Shown here one piece after another: positions 58,932-64,000 of a DNA stretch of 64,000 bases. The notes beneath the pieces were generated by a model. It was given only the letters and a program-made list of their open reading frames with translations. It had not been told where the DNA came from and ran no database searches. The stretch comes from Narthecium ossifragum (Eukaryota; Streptophyta; Magnoliopsida; Dioscoreales; Nartheciaceae). The stretch covers positions 32,669,685 through 32,733,684 of the forward strand of contig OY986964.1 of the NCBI GenBank assembly GCA_963920575.1. Direction: 5' to 3'. A program made the position numbers and the translations under genes. Each line of letters opens with the position of its first letter. Positions within the stretch are counted from its first letter, which is position 1.

Positions 58932-60605
58932 TTACAAAAACCTATCTAAATCCGTGATGTCATCTTCCAATGCCCAATATAGGGGCACTTGTGAACGACG
59001 ACACCAACGAGCTATACCATCGGCTTTACAGTTTTCCGACCTAAGAATGTAGACACATAACACATTTGACAGCTCCATCATCTTGGCCCACACATCTGGA
59101 AGGACAAGCTCCACTCCCGGTGGACAGATCATGGCATTTCGTATCATATCCATAGCCATAAGAGAGTCCGTCTCCAAGACGAATTGTTGGACACTCTTTT
59201 CCTTTGCCCAACTCAAACCATGTAGGATCGCCAACAGTTCTGCTTTGATAATTGAATCCACCACAACAGGTTTACCCATGGCCCATATGACGCCATCCTC
59301 CCCTCCACGAATCGCAACCGCAACAACGACAGATCTCTGTGTCGAGACAAAAGAAGCGTCAACCTGGATGATAGTATCAACTCTGTTTCTTTCATCCGTC
59401 TGCTGCCCAAGCTTCCCTCCCAAAAATTCCTTAGCAAGCTTGCGGGTCTTGTAAGCCAAAGCTCTAACTGGTTCACTCTTGCCATCAAACACAATTTTAT
59501 TTCTATCCTTCCAAATCTGCCAAATAGCATATGATATAAAGGATTTATGGATTCTAGTCTCTCATTGATTAGAAGATCTAATAAGCAAGTCAAGGTAATC
59601 GTTCGCATTCTAATTACTGCTATCACAACCAAGGAAGCCCAAAACTGTTTGGAGAACATCCTTAGCATATTTGTAGTCAAACAAAGCATGAGTAGTGTTT
59701 TCTACCTCACATCCACAACGAGGACAGAGGGCATCAGATACCATCATCCCTTTCCAAAGCATTTCCTTAACCGCCAGCTTTCCATGTAAGGATTTCCAAA
59801 CAAATTGTTTAATTCTCGGCCCGGCCGAGATCCTTCAAGCATTCCTCCATACATTGATCTCATCAAATCTGGTGCTTTTGACTTTCTTGCTTATCAGGAA
59901 GTTATATGCCGAAGATGTAGTAACTATCTCTGATCTGTGCATAGGCCATCTGCAGCTATCAGCAGTGCCTATTGGAACTTTAAGAATCTCCTTCGTTAAG
60001 CACGGATGTCCAAACAAACATACTTTGTCAAGATCCCACCTCATATCATCTTGCAGCTCTTGAACCATCGCATCATGATAAGCTTCATCAACATTAAACA
60101 TCAAAGGAGACATGGCAAGAGGGGAGTCCTGGGCCCAAACATCATATAATATACTCAAAGAGCTGTTTCGGCCTGGTCTGCACACTAATCCACCACACAC
60201 AACATCAGCTGCAGCGCACAGATCCTTCCAATGGGTGGATCCATACTTGCTTTCTCTCTTCGAAGGAAGGATTTCTTTCCATCTATATTTGGCCTTACTA
60301 AATCTCTTCCATACAGTGTCATGCTGATCTAGAAACTTGGTCATACGAAACATCTTCAAGGCTTGTTGCCATGTACTTAAGTCCCGTAAACCCAAACCTC
60401 CAACTTCCAAGGGTCTACAAACCTCCTTTCAAGCGACAACACTAAAACCTGATCTTTTGCCTTTCCACAGAAACTCTCTACATATCATTTCCATCCTCTT
60501 GATCACTGTTGCAGGCAACTTCAAAGACGCCATGACAAATCCTGGAATAGACTGCATACTGCAACACTGACTTAACAAGAACAACACGGCCAGCCTCAGA
60601 GATGA
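58932..60605 (-). pseudogene. LINE 3' portion: reverse transcriptase end, zinc-binding and RNase H domains
   Basis: On the minus strand the piece runs from EAGRVVLVKSVLQ (about 60590) with a frameshift into FVMASLKLPATVIKRMEMIC, then EVGGLGLRDLSTWQQALKMF (from 60410), a broken zf-RVT region with CPRCG (about 59720), and an RNase H domain (59492-58932) with IIQVDASF, KAELLAILHGLSWA, LETDSLMAM and SENCKADGIARW. Several frameshifts and stops separate these. It continues upstream at 63612-64000 after a 3 kb insertion, so both are one element. Confidence 0.85.
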
Positions 60606-60616
60606 ACCGGCTCTGC

Positions 60617-63611
60617 TGTCAGGGGTTGGAGCCCATGACACGACCATGGCACGAGGGATCTTGAAGATGGCACGGCGAAGTTGAAAATGGCACGGCCGCA
60701 CGGCGGACCGAGCCAAAGCAGAACTTGGCAAGCCATGAAGGGATCTTATCGAGCGAGACACGTGTCAGCCGGAGTTGACACGGGCCATGACCAAGGTCAT
60801 GGCGCGGTGCATCACACCAAGCCATGGGCGGCATGGAAACATCATGATCGCACGAGCAAACATCCTTGAACGAGGCTAGACGACATTTCCCCAAAGATGG
60901 CGCGACGAATTCTGAGCATGACACGACGGACCGGGCCAAGGAGGAAGACGGCGCCCCAGGACGCGGTGCGGCGCGAGCCCAGCAGAGCATGACGCGCGCG
61001 GGAGCAAGTCAAGCGAGCGGGACACGCGCCAAGGTGACCAAGATGGGCGCGCGGGTCGAGCGCGCGCAGCGCGTGCGCGACGTGCTCAAGAAGCCCAGTC
61101 CTAGTCGGACTAGGACTTGGCTTGTTTAGGCTGATGCGATAAGTGCTATAGAGTTAGCCACGCGGGCTAATCACCTAATTTCACTTGGGATGGGAGCTCC
61201 AAGATTGATGACGCGGTCAAAAATGGTTTTGACACGGAAGAATTTGAAGATGACGCGCGACTCCGAGTCGGACTAGGAGACGACGCACCAGGCAAAGCGG
61301 ATATGCCTTGGAGGACGATCCAGTCGAGCAAATTCAAATGTCTCACGTGCATTTGACTTGGAATAGGTGATGATACGGGGAATATCAAGTTTGGCACAGG
61401 GAAAGTTGTCGTTGGCGCGGACGAATAGGAAAGAGTCCTATTTTAAGTCAAGGAGCGATCATGGCTATCTTAAAGCAAGTCTTAACTCATGTAAGAGTCC
61501 TGATAGGCTAGGATGTTTTGTAAAAGGCGGATTGCATGATTGGATATGCATGAAGCCCATGACTTTGAGTAGGACTTCTTAGGAGTGGCTTGTTGGAGCA
61601 AGCCAAGGACTATTCCTCTATATAAAGAGTAGGCCGGCCAAGGTATCAAAGGGAGAGAGAGACGCTTTGGCTAGATGTTAGGGACATCTAGGTTATAGGC
61701 CAGCTCACGTGTTGAGCAACCCAAGTGTTGGGTTTTGGATTCGTCGTCTACAACGGATTGTGAGGCAAGATTTTAGGGTTTTGGGGTTGATAACGCACGA
61801 AAAGTGCACAAATCATCCTCTTAACTAGGTATTGTTAGTCACCGAGCAATGTTAGTTTGATATCTCTTAGTCCATTTCAGGTCCAAGAGCCCTTAATGAT
61901 GCTTATGTCCATTCTGGTGTTAAAACGATCGAGTAAGGAGCTTGTCAGAACAAAGAAATGAAGCTCACTCGTGTTCAATGCAAATTCTGTACCTATTCTA
62001 GGATGAACCAGCCGGTGTCCCATATATGGTTGGAAAGCTTCTGAAGTCCTGATTCCAGAACATCTTTTGGTTTGTGATTTGGAGCTTTCTACAGAAAGTT
62101 ATGCAAGTTCTCGTGCAGACGCGCAGAGAAAGAAGACCCAGAAGAATGAGATCGATCCGAACTATGTTCAGATCGATCCGAAGGGGCGGGCCGGCGAAAT
62201 TAAGTGGATAAACTCGGGTTTTCTTAGGGTTTTGATGGAGGCTATTTAAGGACCCTTTTGGGCCGAACTTGGGGGCGGCTGGGAGGCGTTCTTGCAGCTT
62301 TCTTCCCCCTTTTTCTTCCTCCTTTCTTCTCAAATAAATTAGGGTTAGGGTTAGATCTTTGGGAGAAGATCCATGGATGGATGGCTTCAACAACCTTCAT
62401 CAAGGTGTCCTCTTCTTAAGATGAGTACCTAAACTCTAGCCTAGGGATTCTATGATGTAGTAAAGTTATTTATTAGGGTTTTTTTATAGATTATGAGTTG
62501 TAAATCATACGTTTGATGATTGAATGGATTGTTTTTATGTTCTTATCTATTGGTGTGATTCTTATTATATGTTAGATGAATGATTTGTTCCTATATGCCC
62601 TAGATTTAGGTCTTGTGCATGTTAGGGCTTGAGATTAGAGATTCTCATCAAACATCCGTGCTAAGACCATGAATGTGAGGATTTCCTTCTCGAGATTAAG
62701 AGCCTTGCAATGCTAGGACCATTACACATAATGCTAGAACCATTATGACCGCTTCTTAATCCGTTATTCATCATTATTCGAGATTAGGGATTTCGTATGT
62801 GCTAGAACCACAATGCTAGTGCCAGAACCACTAGGTTAACTCTAATCCTTGATACATTCTAGTAGGCGATCTCAAGGTGCCAGAACCATCTTGATTATTT
62901 ACCAATATCCATTTTTGATATTATCCCCGACGTCTTCGTTGAGCGGTAGGAGTTCTAGCCATTCATCTATCGACTATATGAAATCATCTAAGTTGATTTG
63001 TCTGCTCTTATCTTAGAAATACCTAGTAAGTTCTTTATTATTGATTAGAGTTCCTTGGCATTATCTTATCTATTAGTATTCTTTTCGTATTTGTTTAGTT
63101 CTAGATAAAAACCCAAAAGATTATCTTTTTCCCAACTCCTTGTTAGGAATTATACCTAGTATACGACTTAAACCATTGGTTCCCTGTGGATTCGACTCGG
63201 ACTCATTACTATCTACCCATAAAGTAGTTAGTTAGTGATTCGGATTATAAATTTGTAATTTTGGCGTACTTGTTAAGGCTGCGACACTTTTCAAGGCGTG
63301 TCAGGGGTGAGAGCTTCTTGTATTGAGAGTGATTGTACTCCAAAGGGTTGGGGGCGAGAGAAGAGTGCTCTTGTAATCATTAGTCAATAAAGGAGTTGGG
63401 ATCTCATCCCTTACCAAATACGTGTGAGTCTTGTGTGTGTGCAAGGCGAAAAAGAGGGCTGGTCAAGAGACATCGGGCTGCCATGCGGAGTGCGCAGGAG
63501 GTGCACAGACGACGTGTAGGCGACGTGCGAGCGGAGCACAAGCGGCGAGCAGGGCGCGCGACGGCGGTGTGCAGGGCTGAATGAGGGGTCTCTTGGCGCC
63601 ATCATCGGACA
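60617..63611 (-). mobile_element. LTR-like insertion splitting the LINE, with a nested solo LTR
   Basis: LINE homology stops at about 60605 and resumes after about 63612. The inserted DNA begins TGTCAGGGGTTGG and ends ATCATCGGACA, with TGTC...GACA termini. Its right 300 bases and the block 61620-61787 match the LTR fragment in the RING intron in reverse orientation. Without the nested 1.5 kb element it is about 1.5 kb, with no coding domain: probably a solo LTR. No clear 5-base duplication is seen, so the ends may be off by a few bases. Confidence 0.65.
61788..63303 (+). mobile_element. Solo LTR, GGGGT target duplication, nested in the larger LTR
   Basis: It begins TGATAACGCACGAAAAGTGC, ends TTTTCAAGGCGTGTCA, and is flanked by GGGGT on both sides (61783-61787, 63304-63308). 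Words such as CACCGAGCAATGTTAG and TCCCTGTGGATTCGACTCGG near the end are common in LTRs of plant Ty3/gypsy Athila/Tat-type elements. It interrupts sequence that is continuous in the related LTR at 55755-56300. Repeated GCTAGAACCA/GCCAGAACCA words occur at 62720-62890. One LTR alone between target copies means the rest was lost by LTR-LTR recombination. Confidence 0.9.
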
Positions 63612-64000
63612 AGTAAGTGAGAAAATTTTGTTCCCTTATTTTCCCCGGTGACACCTGCCACCCCATAACCCTATTGACCATCTTATCAATTAAACCCGAG
63701 TAGTCTGCCACCTTCAATCTTTTTTCACTAACTGGCACTCCCAAGTATGTCCAGGCTTCTTTAGCATGTGGGATGTCTAATATATGACATATCGCTCAAC
63801 GTCGGTCCTCACCAACTACCTTAGAGAAGCAAATGCTAGACTTCAAAGAATTCATTTCCAGTCCAGAGAGCTCTTTGAAGAATAAAAGCTTTTGCTTAAG
63901 AATTCTTGCCTCCATGCAAGAGGCCCTTGTAACAAACAAGCAATCATCTGCATAGAGTAAATGAGAAATAGAGAACTCAAACTTAGGGATCTTCATACCT
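63612..64000 (-). pseudogene. LINE reverse transcriptase portion, runs off the window
   Basis: Minus-strand frame 63996-63796 gives FSISHLLYADDCLFVTRA, with the YADD catalytic motif of LINE reverse transcriptases, then LSGLEMNSLKSSICFS. After a stop, 63780-63640 gives AWTYLGVPVSEKRLKVADYS and MVNRVMGWQ, the palm end before the thumb. It joins 60605-58932 once the insertion is removed. The 5' part lies beyond the window. Confidence 0.85.

Noticed and set aside
60619..61129. Two GC-rich overlapping frames on opposite strands
   Set aside because: Inside the LTR-like insertion; no family features and composition-driven.

Overview
The window is nuclear DNA of a flowering plant. Four of the five protein-coding genes encode plant-specific or plastid proteins, all five carry introns, and the space between them is filled with plant-type LTR retrotransposons, LINE remnants and MITEs. 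The GC-rich third positions of the GPAT gene and the monocot-like PIP1 loop suggest a monocot, probably not a grass, but this is inference and no species can be named.

Host genes, all on the + strand: (1) a PIP1 plasma-membrane aquaporin, 4 exons, 4093-5232; (2) a land-plant sn-2 glycerol-3-phosphate acyltransferase of the GPAT4/6/8 (cutin) type, 3 exons, 23864-25778; (3) a TIC32-like short-chain dehydrogenase, 8 exons, 28014-36204, whose last intron holds an antisense LTR element; (4) a plastid PHT4-type anion transporter closest to PHT4;4/ANTR2, 11 exons, 36830-42467, with two GC-AG introns; (5) a large RING-finger protein, 7 exons, 48544-56841. I rebuilt every exon chain by hand; reading frames close through all junctions. 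They are independent plant transcription units, not a cluster with a shared pathway, although two (TIC32-like and PHT4;4-like) are neighbouring genes for chloroplast envelope proteins.

Mobile layer: three MITE-like elements at 1-2.9 kb; tRNA-like SINE modules and a 5'-truncated LINE at 7.5-9.5 kb; a Ty1/copia element with both LTRs and a perfect CCAAT target duplication (9913-19209), carrying a 2.4 kb LTR-like insertion in gag and four nonsense codons in pol; a gag-only LTR element (TR-GAG type) with AATTA duplication (20805-23405); a non-autonomous LTR element inside the TIC32-like gene (32287-35729); decayed copia pieces at 45.6-47.7 kb; a hAT-type MITE built from CCGAA-like pentamers with an 8 bp duplication (58234-58659); and a minus-strand LINE (58.9 kb to window end) split by an LTR-like insertion that itself contains a solo LTR with GGGGT duplication.

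I did not find a convincing unknown biological system. The items most worth a second look are the intact 567-codon antisense ORF in the intronic LTR element, the gag-only element, the paired GC-AG introns in one gene, arrays of bZIP-like and GGTCGACC motifs in LTRs, and the three-level nested insertion at the right end.
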